Shown here: piece after piece, positions 1 to 9,279 of the stretch
Numbering within the stretch: position 1 is the first letter of the stretch
Layout of the letters: each line of letters opens with the position of its first letter
Assembly (NCBI GenBank): GCA_036172665.1
Contig: CM069872.1
Location: forward strand, 38,736,101-38,800,100
Source: Prosopocoilus inquinatus
Lineage: Eukaryota; Arthropoda; Insecta; Coleoptera; Lucanidae
Length of the DNA stretch: 64,000 bases
Direction: 5' to 3'
Notes under the pieces: generated by a model
What the model was told of the DNA's origin: nothing
Databases searched by the model: none
The model's input: the letters and a program-made list of their open reading frames with translations, nothing else
Position numbers and translations under genes: made by a program

Positions 1-89
1 TCGTACCAAAGTTGGACGCCAACCTTTTCTTTCCACTCATTTCTAACGCTTATGGAATTCTTTCATATATCATTAAATTTTAATTTCAG

Positions 90-1338
90 TTTGGTTAGTG
101 AATATCGACAAAGTTATGGTAATTTACGATTGAGTGATTGGTTCAATAGGCCGTCTGTCTTGGAACAAGGAACCAATTTTGATGACCTAACTAGAGGCTT
201 GGGTTCACAACCGGAACTCAAATCAGATCGATTCCACGATAGCGAGGTAATCAATGAAGAATTGCTGAAAGCAAACGTTTAACCCAATCACACGCGTTCT
301 TGCAGATTACACAGTTCCTCTTCAGGATGGGACAGTTCGGGCAAGATCTGAAGGCCATCGACATTCACAGAAACAGAGATCACGGCTTGGCCACGTACAA
401 CAACATGAGGCAGTTCTGCGGCCTGCCGAAAGCGAGGAACTTCGAAGAGTTCTTGGATGTGATGGCAAAGAAGGTTTGTTTCTTACTTTTTTTTACATCA
501 AATATCTCTAAGGACCACTTGTTCAAACTTTTGAACAATAGGTCAGCGGTGAACTTGGTTAAGCATGTGTTGCAATAGTATTATGTAGAATCAAGGTCGG
601 GCTTCCGGTTGGAACCGCGTGCTTCGGATTTCTTCTGCTACCGACGTATTAGAACCAAGTTCACAGATGACCGATGTTTGAACAACTGCCCCTAATTGTG
701 TCGAAACAGTTAAGCAGATATGGGATATTATGTAAATAGGTCATACCATCTGTGTTTTTTTATCTTCAAAGTAAACAATTATGTAAACAATTCTTCTAGG
801 ATATAGAAAGGTTAGCAGCGCTATACGAAAGTCCCGATGATGTTGATTTGACAGTCGGGGGATCCCTGGAGCTGTTAGTACCCGGAACGCTAGCTGGCCC
901 AACTTTCCTGTGCATCCTCACCGAGCAATTTTACCGGACGCGAGTTGGAGATCGCTTTTGGTTTGAGCACGGTGATGGAACTGGTTTTACTCTGGGTTGG
1001 TTTGCACCGCATCAAAATAGGTCTCAAATTCAATAGGTTTATTTGTAGCTCAACTTAATGAAATTCGCAAGACCAGTATTTCAAGACTGTTCTGTGACAA
1101 CACCGACGTTCAATCCATGCAACCGCACGGTTTCGAAAAGATTTCTTCATCGTAAGTGCAGAAACAAGCAACAGTCCTTGAAGGTCATCGTTACTCACCC
1201 CATTGTTTTTTTTTATTTTGCAGAAATCCAGTGGTGCCCTGCAATAATCTTCAGTTTGTGGACCTTTCGCTGTGGAAAGAAGAATCATTGGGATTTCAAG
1301 AACCAGTTTTGGCAGCACCCCCACACGATTTTTATTAG
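90..1338 (+). CDS. Animal haem peroxidase, C-terminal part (5' end outside window)
   Basis: Five exons can be joined with GT-AG borders and consistent phases: 90-246, 306-473, 800-995, 1049-1151 and 1224-1338, giving about 245 C-terminal residues before a TAG stop. Bases 1-89 are the end of an intron, so the catalytic N-terminal half lies upstream. Family signatures are clear: a stretch read as IDIHRNRDHGLATYN matches the conserved RGRDHG block of animal peroxidases, followed by FCGLP, then LVPGTLAGPTF, RVGDRFWFEHG, QLNEIRKTS, LFCDNTD and a terminal NPVVPCNNLQFVDLSLW block. Such enzymes (chorion peroxidase, Pxt and peroxinectin types in insects) are secreted haem enzymes that oxidise substrates with hydrogen peroxide, for example crosslinking tyrosines in eggshell or cuticle. 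Which subfamily this is cannot be decided from the C-terminal half. The gene runs convergently into the GH35 gene, with about 250 bp between stop codons. Confidence 0.9.
601..655. repeat. Fragment of the TTCCGGTTGGAACCGCG foldback family in a peroxidase intron
   Basis: This stretch of intron 3 shares the blocks CCGGTTGGAACCGCGTG and CGGATTTCTTCTRCTRYCGAC with the repeats near 7.06-7.19 kb and 46.10-46.39 kb. It is a short, decayed piece of the same dispersed family. Confidence 0.7.
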
Positions 1339-1584
1339 GAAAATAGACGATTTTAACAAATGAATTAAATTTACCTGCTCAAGAAAAACAAAACGAAAAC
1401 AATAGTACATTTACAGTGAAGTTATTTAAGGATAAATTTAATTGTTATTTATGTACTTGTTAAATCATGTCCTGTAAAGTAATTATAGCCTTTAGGATAA
1501 ATTATGATTTTATACAAATTTTCGCTTTTCAATCCGTTTTAATTAATCAAAATTTAATTAAAACATAATTTACAAGCGAAGGTA

Positions 1585-3552
1585 CTACCCAAACATAAAT
1601 AAATCACAAATAAAACACTTTCCATTAAAGAAACTGCGCGGCAAGCTTTCAAAAATTATGTCCGTGCTAAACTTAACGAATTTAACAGGAGCGAAATGTT
1701 CGAATACGATGATTTCATTTTCGCCCTTCTTCAGAAAAGGCGCAGGCAAATAAGAACTTTGTTGAGGTCCGATGCGGAGGTACCTCGAAAGCACGAATCC
1801 GTTCACAATAACGACGCCCTTATTCCAACCCCTCATATCCACGTACGTGTCTTTCGGTTCTTCGATTGTGAATACGCCCCTGTAAAGGCTAGGCCCTACA
1901 CTGGAGTTCGATGGCTTGCGCCACCCCCTCAAATCTTTAATCCACGACTTCTTAAATTCCAAGGGGTAAATAAACCAGTCCAATAAGTTTTCACCACTGA
2001 TGGATACGTTTCCCTGCCAAATTCCTTTGAACTGGTTGAATTGGCTGAGCTTCCCAAAATTATTCCTGCCCCAATTTTCCACGACCAAATCAAGTGTGGC
2101 GTTGGTGTATTTATCGGGCCCGAGAAAAAGCGTCGAATCTTTTAGCCTCCAGTAACCGAAATCGTTAATGTCATCCGAGCTTTCCAAAACTTTAGATTTT
2201 AATTGGCCGTTAACAAGCACCATGACGCTATCGCAAACTCGCCCTTCGATTTTGAGGGTTGAATTTGGTGTTATACTTAAATTTCGTTTCTGATAAACGA
2301 TATACCCATGCCGTTGACCACTGTTATTGTTAATTGGAAGTAGCTCCATAGGTAAGAGTTGTCTACTTTGTATTGGACTTTCTTTGGCGAGAAACTCCGA
2401 CAGCGATAGCTGCTGGGAGATGGCCACCAAGGGATAGGCAATACGTGTAGTTAATGTTGGTAATTCTGGCAAAACAAGCGGGACTTTACTGTAATGTTTA
2501 ATTAAATCTCTAACGATGAAATACTTTCTTGTGTAATCACCAGCTTCCGTTAGAGGAGCGTCGTAATCATAACTGGTGGTATCATGCTGTATCTGCCCGT
2601 TATCCGTACTATCATCGTTCGCACCATTCATAAACCCCCAATTAGTACCCCCATGAAACATATACAAATTAACAGAAGCCGGGTACTTAATAATGCGTTC
2701 TAAGACGTCTTTAAAAACTACGCTGGAGCGAGTGTGATGCTCCTTCAGCCAGTGGTCAAACCAACCGGTCCAATACTCCATGACCATTAAAGGTCTTCCT
2801 GGTTGGTACTTCTCTATTAAAGACAACTTATATTCCGGTAGATCTTGAAAGTTCCCCGTGTACAAAATTCCGTTCATTTGCGATGCATTACCCAATGCAG
2901 GACCATCAGACGTGAAAAGCAACTCCACAACTCCGTTTGCAAGGTACAATTCTTTCAATCCCTCGAGGTAAGCCATGTCGAGTTTTTGGCCGGAACTGTA
3001 TGCGCTGCCATATTCGTTTTCGATCTGGAACGCTATGATGGGGCCGCCCCTTGTAAACTGTAGGGCCGTTAAAACTGCGAACAATACTTTGAGGTATCTC
3101 TCGACGTGTTTCATGAAGATCTCATCGGAAGTGCGCAGCCTAATCCCCTTTTCTCTTAACAACCAACTTGGCATTCCCCCAAAATCCCACTCGCCACAAA
3201 TGTACGGTCCAGGACGAACAATTGCAAGCAAGTCTTCCTCTTGAGCAATCGCCAAGAACTTTTCGATGTCCAAAAATTCCTGAAAGTCGCTGCCTCCTCG
3301 ACCAAAATCGAAAATCCCCGGTTCAGGTTCGTGCAGGTTCCAAGGCACGTACGTTTCGACAGTATTCAATCCAGCAGCCCTGAGTTTTTTCAGCCTGTCG
3401 CGCCAGTACTCCTGCGGAACCCTAAAGTAGTGCAGAGCACCGCTGAAAAGCGTTATGTTTTTGTCGTTTAAAGTAAAATAGGATTTATCAGCGGACAACC
3501 CCGCGGTAACGCTGCCACTGGTGTAATATTCGTATACGGTTTGCAAACTCAT
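1585..3552 (-). CDS. Beta-galactosidase, glycoside hydrolase family 35 (GLB1L2-like), intronless
   Basis: An uninterrupted 655-residue ORF covers a whole GH35 enzyme. The N-terminal TIM barrel starts near residue 25 (YFTLNDKNITLFSGALHYFR) and includes WNLHEPEPGIFDF and RPGPYICGEWDFGG. By family analogy, the acid/base is Glu180 in QIENEYG and the nucleophile is Glu259 in VMEYWTGWFDHW. C-terminal beta domains follow (GRVCDSVMVLVNGQ; WGRNNFG; the terminal KGVVIVNGFVLSRY block). GH35 enzymes remove terminal beta-galactose from glycans; in plant-feeding insects expanded GH35 genes are often gut enzymes. An in-frame stop about 30 nt upstream supports the chosen ATG. The N-terminus (MSLQTVYEYYTSGS) shows no signal peptide, which is odd because GLB1L2-type proteins are normally secreted or lysosomal. 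The absence of introns over almost 2 kb is also unusual and suggests a retroposed origin. About two thirds of residues match the paralogue at 9280-11235 by eye. Confidence 0.93.
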   Translation of the reverse strand: MSLQTVYEYYTSGSVTAGLSADKSYFTLNDKNITLFSGALHYFRVPQEYWRDRLKKLRAAGLNTVETYVPWNLHEPEPGIFDFGRGGSDFQEFLDIEKFLAIAQEEDLLAIVRPGPYICGEWDFGGMPSWLLREKGIRLRTSDEIFMKHVERYLKVLFAVLTALQFTRGGPIIAFQIENEYGSAYSSGQKLDMAYLEGLKELYLANGVVELLFTSDGPALGNASQMNGILYTGNFQDLPEYKLSLIEKYQPGRPLMVMEYWTGWFDHWLKEHHTRSSVVFKDVLERIIKYPASVNLYMFHGGTNWGFMNGANDDSTDNGQIQHDTTSYDYDAPLTEAGDYTRKYFIVRDLIKHYSKVPLVLPELPTLTTRIAYPLVAISQQLSLSEFLAKESPIQSRQLLPMELLPINNNSGQRHGYIVYQKRNLSITPNSTLKIEGRVCDSVMVLVNGQLKSKVLESSDDINDFGYWRLKDSTLFLGPDKYTNATLDLVVENWGRNNFGKLSQFNQFKGIWQGNVSISGENLLDWFIYPLEFKKSWIKDLRGWRKPSNSSVGPSLYRGVFTIEEPKDTYVDMRGWNKGVVIVNGFVLSRYLRIGPQQSSYLPAPFLKKGENEIIVFEHFAPVKFVKFSTDIIFESLPRSFFNGKCFICDLFMFG

Positions 3553-3943
3553 TTCTCGAAATTTTAAGCGAGCACTAGCTTATATTTTTTATCGTTTAAT
3601 TTATATGGCATACTTATCGGCGGATTTAGGATAAACTAACAATTCGCAATGGGTTTCCAAACGAGCTCGTTGATAAAAGCGACGGTTACATTATTTTTAA
3701 AATGGGTTAAGCCCGTGTGTGTTAGAAACAGAGTTTTATCTGTAATGATTACGTTCATTGTCGTATGATGAGAAACATAGTAGTTACGATTTATAATGTA
3801 TACTTCCATGTATTTTATCAAGTCGTGGTTTTACAATTTCGCGTTTCACAAAGTGGCAGCCATCAAAAATGTTTCCAACCTTTTTATGAATGCATTGTCG
3901 GCGTGCTCGTTTCAATTAATCCTAGTTAAAGACGGTTCTGGAA
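3553..3943. other. Upstream region of the minus-strand GH35 gene
   Basis: No gene is supported here. On the minus strand the sequence just upstream of the GH35 ATG contains an A/T-rich TATAAG-like stretch (about 3578-3590), which could be a core promoter, but no initiator could be assigned with confidence. Confidence 0.4.
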
Positions 3944-4279
3944 ATGATAATAATAATAATAATAATATTCTTTATTGCCTAACAGACAGTTCCAATTACA
4001 AGGCAAATGCTACTCCATAACAGAGGTTTATGCTTATCCGATTAACTTACAATAAGCTACGGCTAAACATTAATCAACTAATTAATGAACTAAGCTTAGC
4101 TAACTTAACTAAATCTTAACGCGCGATAACAATGAGCTACGTGTAATAGATTCGCAGATGATGTTGGAATTAACCTAATTAAAATAATAGCAAGAAGAAG
4201 AGAGAATAAATTGGAGAATGAAAAATAGAATGGAGAATGGAGAAAGAGGGCAATAAGGTTAAGAATAAGACTTTAGAAA

Positions 4280-5674
4280 TCAGTCATTATCTAGAAGCTT
4301 TACTATTGAGACAAGATTATCATTGAAAATGTCACATCTTAAACAGATGTTATTATAGATTGAACACATTACATGAACTGGAGATCTCAATAACATGTTG
4401 GTTCTTGCTATGGAAAGATAAAAAGTAGAAGATTCTCTTGCTTCGGGTCTTGGTACTAAAAAGTTTAATTTGTTTAATAGAAACGGGCAATCTACCTGAT
4501 TATGCACTAATTTATACAAAAGAGTAACAACAATACATTTTCTCCTGTGACTAAGTGATGAAACTTCGAATCTTGATAGTAACTGTTTCTGATCTAACCC
4601 TCTCTCAGGATATACACCATGTCTCTTGAACCACATATATTTGAAAAATTTTCTCTGAACATTTTCTAAGATAGAAGAATGCCATTTCAATATCGCTATC
4701 CAAGCAATCACTGAATATTCTAATCTGGACCGGATTAAAGAGAAATGAAGCATTTTTAAGGCTTTTTCATTGGTGAAAGATCTACAATTTCTAATAATAA
4801 AACCTATCATTTGATTTGATGATTTGACCAGTGACAGCACGTGTTGAGAGAAGGTAAGTTCAGAGTCAAAGATTATCCCGAGATCTCTTACAGTTGTAAC
4901 TCGAGCGAGAGGAGCCTGACCCACCTTATATTCAAATATCCACTTCTTTACGCACTTAGAGTACGTCATCACTTTACATTTATTAATATTAAGATGCAGA
5001 CTGTTTGCCGCACACCACTGATTAACTCTGTCAATGTTTAGCTGTAGAGTAACACAATCTTGAAAAGAGTTGATTGAATGGAAGAATTTGGCATCATCGG
5101 CAAACAGCTGAACTTCACAATCAACTGATTGGCATAGGTCGTTTATGTAGAGTGCAAAGAGGAGAGGACCCAAGTTCGATCCTTGAGGTACACCCGATGG
5201 CGCTGTGAAATAGTGGGATTTGAAGCCATTATGGTGGACGTATTGTCGTCTTTGGTCCAGATAAGATTTAAAAAATGTAATTAGGTTTTCAGTAAAACCA
5301 AAACCAGATAATTTATTTAACAGTATTGAGTGGCTAATGCTATCGAATGCTTTACTAATATCAGTGTAGATGACGTCAACTTGTCCTCGTTTGTCAAGTT
5401 TTTCAGTTATAAACTGTACAAAACTGGTTAGGTTAGTTACGGTAGATCGCCGTTCAGTAAAGCCATGTCGAGAAGGCGATATAAGATTTTTTACACTGGG
5501 GTAGATTTTGGCATAAATGACAATTTCAAAAATTTTAGCAAAGTTTGATAAGATCGAAATAGGCCTATAATTGGAGATAATTGTAGGATCCCCAGATTTG
5601 AGGACAGGAATAACTTTAGATAGCTTCCACTGGTGAGGAAAGCAAGCAGATCTAACAGACATCACATACATCAC
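4280..5674 (-). pseudogene. Reverse transcriptase ORF fragment of the LINE
   Basis: A 464-residue open segment with fingers and palm motifs of a non-LTR reverse transcriptase. It reads WKLSKVIPVLKSGD, then NYRPISILSNFAKIFE, HGFTERRSTVTNL, YTDISKAFDSISHSILLNKL, PSGVPQGSNLGPLLFALYIN and LFADDAKFF, followed by a thumb/connection region (VRDLGIIFDSELTFSQH, IRSRLEYSVIAW). The catalytic Asp pair is retained, but the segment lacks its own initiation context and is out of frame with the endonuclease part upstream, so it is a dead fragment of a former single ORF2. Confidence 0.87.
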
Positions 5675-5731
5675 AACAGTCTTTAATTAGAAAACTGGGC
5701 ACTTGATCATCTCCTGCAGTCATTTTGTTTT

Positions 5732-6787
5732 TCATTTTTTTATGGCACAGAGTATATCAGTTTCTTGTACCTGATTAATATTAATCGAAGTCATATTGAT
5801 TCCATTTATAGATGAGTTAACGATATCATCATGAGAGTAGACTGAGCTAAAGTAATTACCAAAGTTGTTTACAATGTCTTGGGGATTATCACTACTAACA
5901 TCATTATATTTAATAATGCCGGGGATTCGTGTACTACGATTTTTGGTTTGAATATATGACCAAAATGCGCGGGGCTCCTGTGAAAGAGATTGTTCGATGT
6001 TCAACAGATAATATTTGTGAGATTCTTTTATGCTTGCTCTTACTATCGCTCTAATACGTTTGAATTTATGATAGTAAGTGTCGAAGTTAGTACGTCTGTA
6101 TTTTTTATAATAATTATTTTTTAGTTTAATATTAGAGATAATATCTCTCGTAAACCATGGTGGGTAACTGGATTTTTTTGCTTTGAACAATGGAACATGT
6201 TCATCTAGAATCTTATATAGGATACTGTAGAATTCATTACAAGCAAGATTAATTTTAATACAGTGTTCTAGTGATAACCAATCACACTTGAGTAGAGCAT
6301 TATATAGACTCGGATAATTAGCTTTACGAAAATTATAGCATTTAAAATTTTCGTTGGCTTGAAAAATAACATTAGGTGCTGATTCCATGTCAAACTCGAT
6401 AGAGAGCGCAGGATAAAAGACATCTTCTTGGACATAAGACATAGAATCATGTCGAACATTACATTCAAAGTTAGCTAATACTAAATCTAGAAGTCGACCA
6501 AGTGAGTTATGAATATTGTTATACTGAGACATTCCCATTAGAGTTAAGAAATTTTTGAGTAACGTGCTTTGTGCATCGTTTATGGAATCTTTACAATAGT
6601 TAGGTAGATTGAAGTCACCTATGATAAATAACTTATTCATGTAGGTACAGTTCTGTTCAAAATAATCAAGTAATATCTGTAAATCGCTAACTGTTGGAGT
6701 ATGTGGTATGTACAATGTAAAAATATAAAAGTTAATGTAGCTTAACATACATTTACAACCGAGAATATCAACAGAGAATATCAACAT
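5732..6787 (-). pseudogene. Endonuclease C-terminal part and linker of the LINE
   Basis: A 351-residue open segment. The catalytic GDFN block of an EEP endonuclease is present (FIIGDFNLPN near residue 57), followed by LLDLVLAN. The usual SDH motif is degraded (the region reads DVFYPALSIEF), so catalysis is doubtful. The rest is the basic linker (RDIISNIKLKNNYYKKYRR, FWSYIQTKN) that precedes RT in Jockey/CR1-like elements. It ends at a TGA created in an A-tract next to the RT segment. Confidence 0.82.
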
Positions 6788-7054
6788 TTGGCATGATAAA
6801 AAAAGTTAGATCTCGGTTGAATACTATTGGTTATAATTTATAGATTTTACGTTACGTGAGTATAAATTAGCCCGCAAGGACTCGAAAATTTCTACAAATT
6901 GAATGTAGGCGTTTTTATTAGTTTAGGATTTCTTTGTAAAAATACCGTTAGGTATATTTTCTCACACTGCAATTTCCATGTGAAACTACGTCTTGATAAA
7001 GTAAAACTTACTATACATACATACAAAAAAAAACTAAAACATAAACAAACAAAA

Positions 7055-7190
7055 ATATTGGTTGAATTCTTGGTTTCCGGTTGGAACCGCGTGTCTCGGA
7101 TTTCTTCTACTGTCGACATTTCATTGCAGAAGAACTTCCTCAGGGATGCTGCTTCTTGGAAGTCGATGAGATCGTCTCAGTCTCTTCTTT
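7055..7190 (+). repeat. Single arm of the foldback family (GAATTCTTGGTTTCCGGTTGG)
   Basis: This matches the left arm of the 46.1-kb palindrome over most of its length: GTTGAATTC edge, GGTTGGAACCGCGT, CGGATTTCTTCTACTG, GACATTTCATTGCAGAAGAA and the TGCTGCTTCTTG segment. Here the second arm is missing. Confidence 0.75.
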
Positions 7191-7230
7191 TATTCGTCTA
7201 GCAACACTGACTACGACTCATCTATGACTC

Positions 7231-7843
7231 CGCTAGTACTTTATTGCGTTGCAAATCTAACTTTAAAAAAATTCTTAATAATGTTTCAAGAAGTCTGGAT
7301 TTCTTGTTCCGATTTTTCAAAGACTACGTCACGATATACGAAACTTAGAAGTCGGCAACCGCACCCGAAACATGCCAAGCTTGATTATATCTAAACACGC
7401 GTATCTTGATATGTGCCTTGGCCATGACATTGGAATCTTGAAAAGTACCTTGGTCACGACATTGAAATCTTGAAACGTACCTCAGCCACAGTATGAGCGC
7501 CTTACTAATGACGTTATCTGTTACTATTTTCAGGGAAGTGAAGTAATATTTGTAAGCGACCAGTTAATGGCAACGTTACCTTTCGAATTTTAATTAAATA
7601 TAAAACAATTTGACAGTTTGGAGCGGCAAGAAAACATTAAACTTATTGTTCGAATACTCATAGACTTTAGGAGTACAGCCTACAGTTGCTGACGCCTAGT
7701 ATTCTGTTTTAGTGGTTGGCGAGTAGTAAGTAGTAGTTATTGCGTTGTCGATCTAACTTTTTTTTTTATTAAAATTTTAAAAAGCCACGAGTTTCTGAAT
7801 TTCCAAGAACAATGTTCCGATTTACGAAACTTAGAAGTCGGCA
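7231..7843. repeat. Direct repeat pair about 508 bp apart
   Basis: The stretches at about 7231-7365 and 7739-7843 both begin TTATTGCGTTG, continue with GATCTAACTTT/AATCTAACTTT and end with ACGAAACTTAGAAGTCGGCAAC. The sequence between them shows no coding motif. They could be two partial copies of one repeat or the flanks of a decayed element. Confidence 0.6.
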
Positions 7844-8151
7844 ACTCTAAATGCTTAGTGAAAATGTGCATTCTGCAATTATACCGAAAATATTTAGAGG
7901 GCGGTCTCAAAATTGAATGCGCCTGGGGACTCTCAACTGCTAAATCCGCCACTGCAAAGTTCTCTCCACGTTTCCAAGTAAACCGCAATGGATCAAAAGC
8001 AAGCACTGGAAGAAAATTAATTATGCTGTTTGTAAAAAAGTTGAGATATTCCACACAATTTTTAGGACGAGAAAGAAATAAGAAGGGAAACGACCGTTTG
8101 CGTAAATTTTAATTTCTTTGTTTAAAGTAAAATTTTTTCTCTCTTGCGCAA

Positions 8152-8486
8152 CTATAGTCGGGCCGCCGAAGAAACGGAGTAATAAAACTGCGTGATATAC
8201 ACGTAATTGCTGTTTCTGTGAGCTAAGTACCGACAGATTTACACTAGCCTACAATGTCGGTCACTCTGCAGAGTAACAACGTGGTCATATTTCCAGTAGT
8301 TCATATTTTTCCTATTTTTAACAAATTGGTGTTATTATTAATCAGTCTTTCTTAAGACTTAATTTAATATTTGAATAAAATAGTGGTAAGTGGTAATTTC
8401 TGGTGTTTGATGTACATACGGCTTTCCGTGTCGGTGTCACAAGAGCAGCACGTGATCACTCCGTTTCTTCGGCGGCCCGACTATAG
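8152..8486. mobile_element. 335-bp non-autonomous DNA transposon with perfect 29-bp TIRs
   Basis: The 29 bases at 8152-8180 are repeated as an exact inverted complement at 8458-8486; the ends begin CTATAGTCGGGCCGCCG. The interior has no ORF. TA dinucleotides lie at both boundaries, compatible with a mariner-like TA target, but the palindromic CTATAG makes the exact edge ambiguous. Perfect termini suggest recent or still recognised mobility. Confidence 0.85.
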
Positions 8487-9279
8487 TTAGGCTGTCTTCA
8501 ATTAAGTTGCTGAAGTGACTGAAGTTGCCTATTTTCTAGTCAAGTATTGGTGATTAAGCCGCTCCCTCACCCACCGCTTGATATGTGAGTCTAGTTATTA
8601 CATTTTGTCCTAGAACAGAAACTTTTAAATTATTGATACCACTACGTACTAAATGAATACGAGTTTCAGATTTAAGTTTTTAGTTATTTAAAAGTTCATG
8701 ACTTATACAATAGGTAATTAATTTTTATGACAAACACGACGGAGATTCTGTATAACATCAAAACATCGTTTCACTCAATCATGACAATGAAATAATTTTA
8801 AAACTCGATTGAAGTGGGTCGAATTAATTAGTGACATGATCTCGTTGTGTAAGTTACAAAAATAAAACCGCAGAAATAATTTGACATTTAACCTTTTTAT
8901 GACTGCCTGACTGACACGTCCGAAGATAACTCCAAGTTAACGTCATACAAATCAGAATGTATTCGAATATTTTTTCAACGGCTGCTGTTAACGTCGTTAA
9001 TGCTAATAACATTCGAAGACGATTAATCTCGTAATCAATTTTAAATGGCCAGTAAGAGTAAGTAGCCCATGAACTAGAACTCGACAAGATAACAACACCT
9101 TTTGCCTCTCGCTCAAACCCGAACGTCCAAGGACGTCGTCTTTCCTCGTCGTGCTCAGGCTGCAATTTCTTCGAATGTTTTATGTATTCATGCAAGCCAA
9201 TAACTTTGTTTATTTACATTCCGAGTCCGTCAGTCAAAAGTTGAACAACTCTCTTTTGTTTGTGTGCTACAGTACAAAG
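8487..9279. other. Upstream region of the plus-strand GH35 gene
   Basis: No gene is supported. The frame of the GH35 gene stays open back to about 9151, with an earlier in-frame ATG at 9175. A pyrimidine-rich stretch ending CTACAG just before 9273 could be a splice acceptor, so an unseen 5' exon (possibly a signal peptide) cannot be excluded. Confidence 0.4.

Larger units (their letters stand above)
3944..6787 (-). mobile_element. 5'-truncated, frameshifted non-LTR retrotransposon (Jockey/CR1-like)
   Basis: Read on the minus strand this is the 3' part of a LINE. The end of an exonuclease-endonuclease-phosphatase type endonuclease (FIIGDFNLPN, then LLDLVLAN) is followed by a linker, reverse transcriptase and a 3' UTR. 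The RT shows the expected order: NYRPISIL, DISKAFDSI, GVPQGSNLGPLLF, the active-site FADD, then a thumb region ending near 4283. The 3' end carries an AATAAAG signal and a (TTA)n tail at about 3944-3975. The endonuclease N-terminus is absent, so the copy is 5' truncated. The coding frame is broken around 5675-5740 (an A-tract length change and at least one further shift), so it is not autonomous. Clade assignment is by motif appearance only. Confidence 0.88.

Noticed and set aside
1058..1363. Single long plus-strand ORF over the peroxidase 3' end
   Set aside because: It reads through the intron at 1152-1223. The peroxidase motifs lie in the spliced frame instead.
9151..9279. N-terminal extension of the second GH35 protein
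   Set aside because: The frame is open, but the extension has no signal-peptide shape and no counterpart in the paralogue. The ATG at 9280 has the better context.
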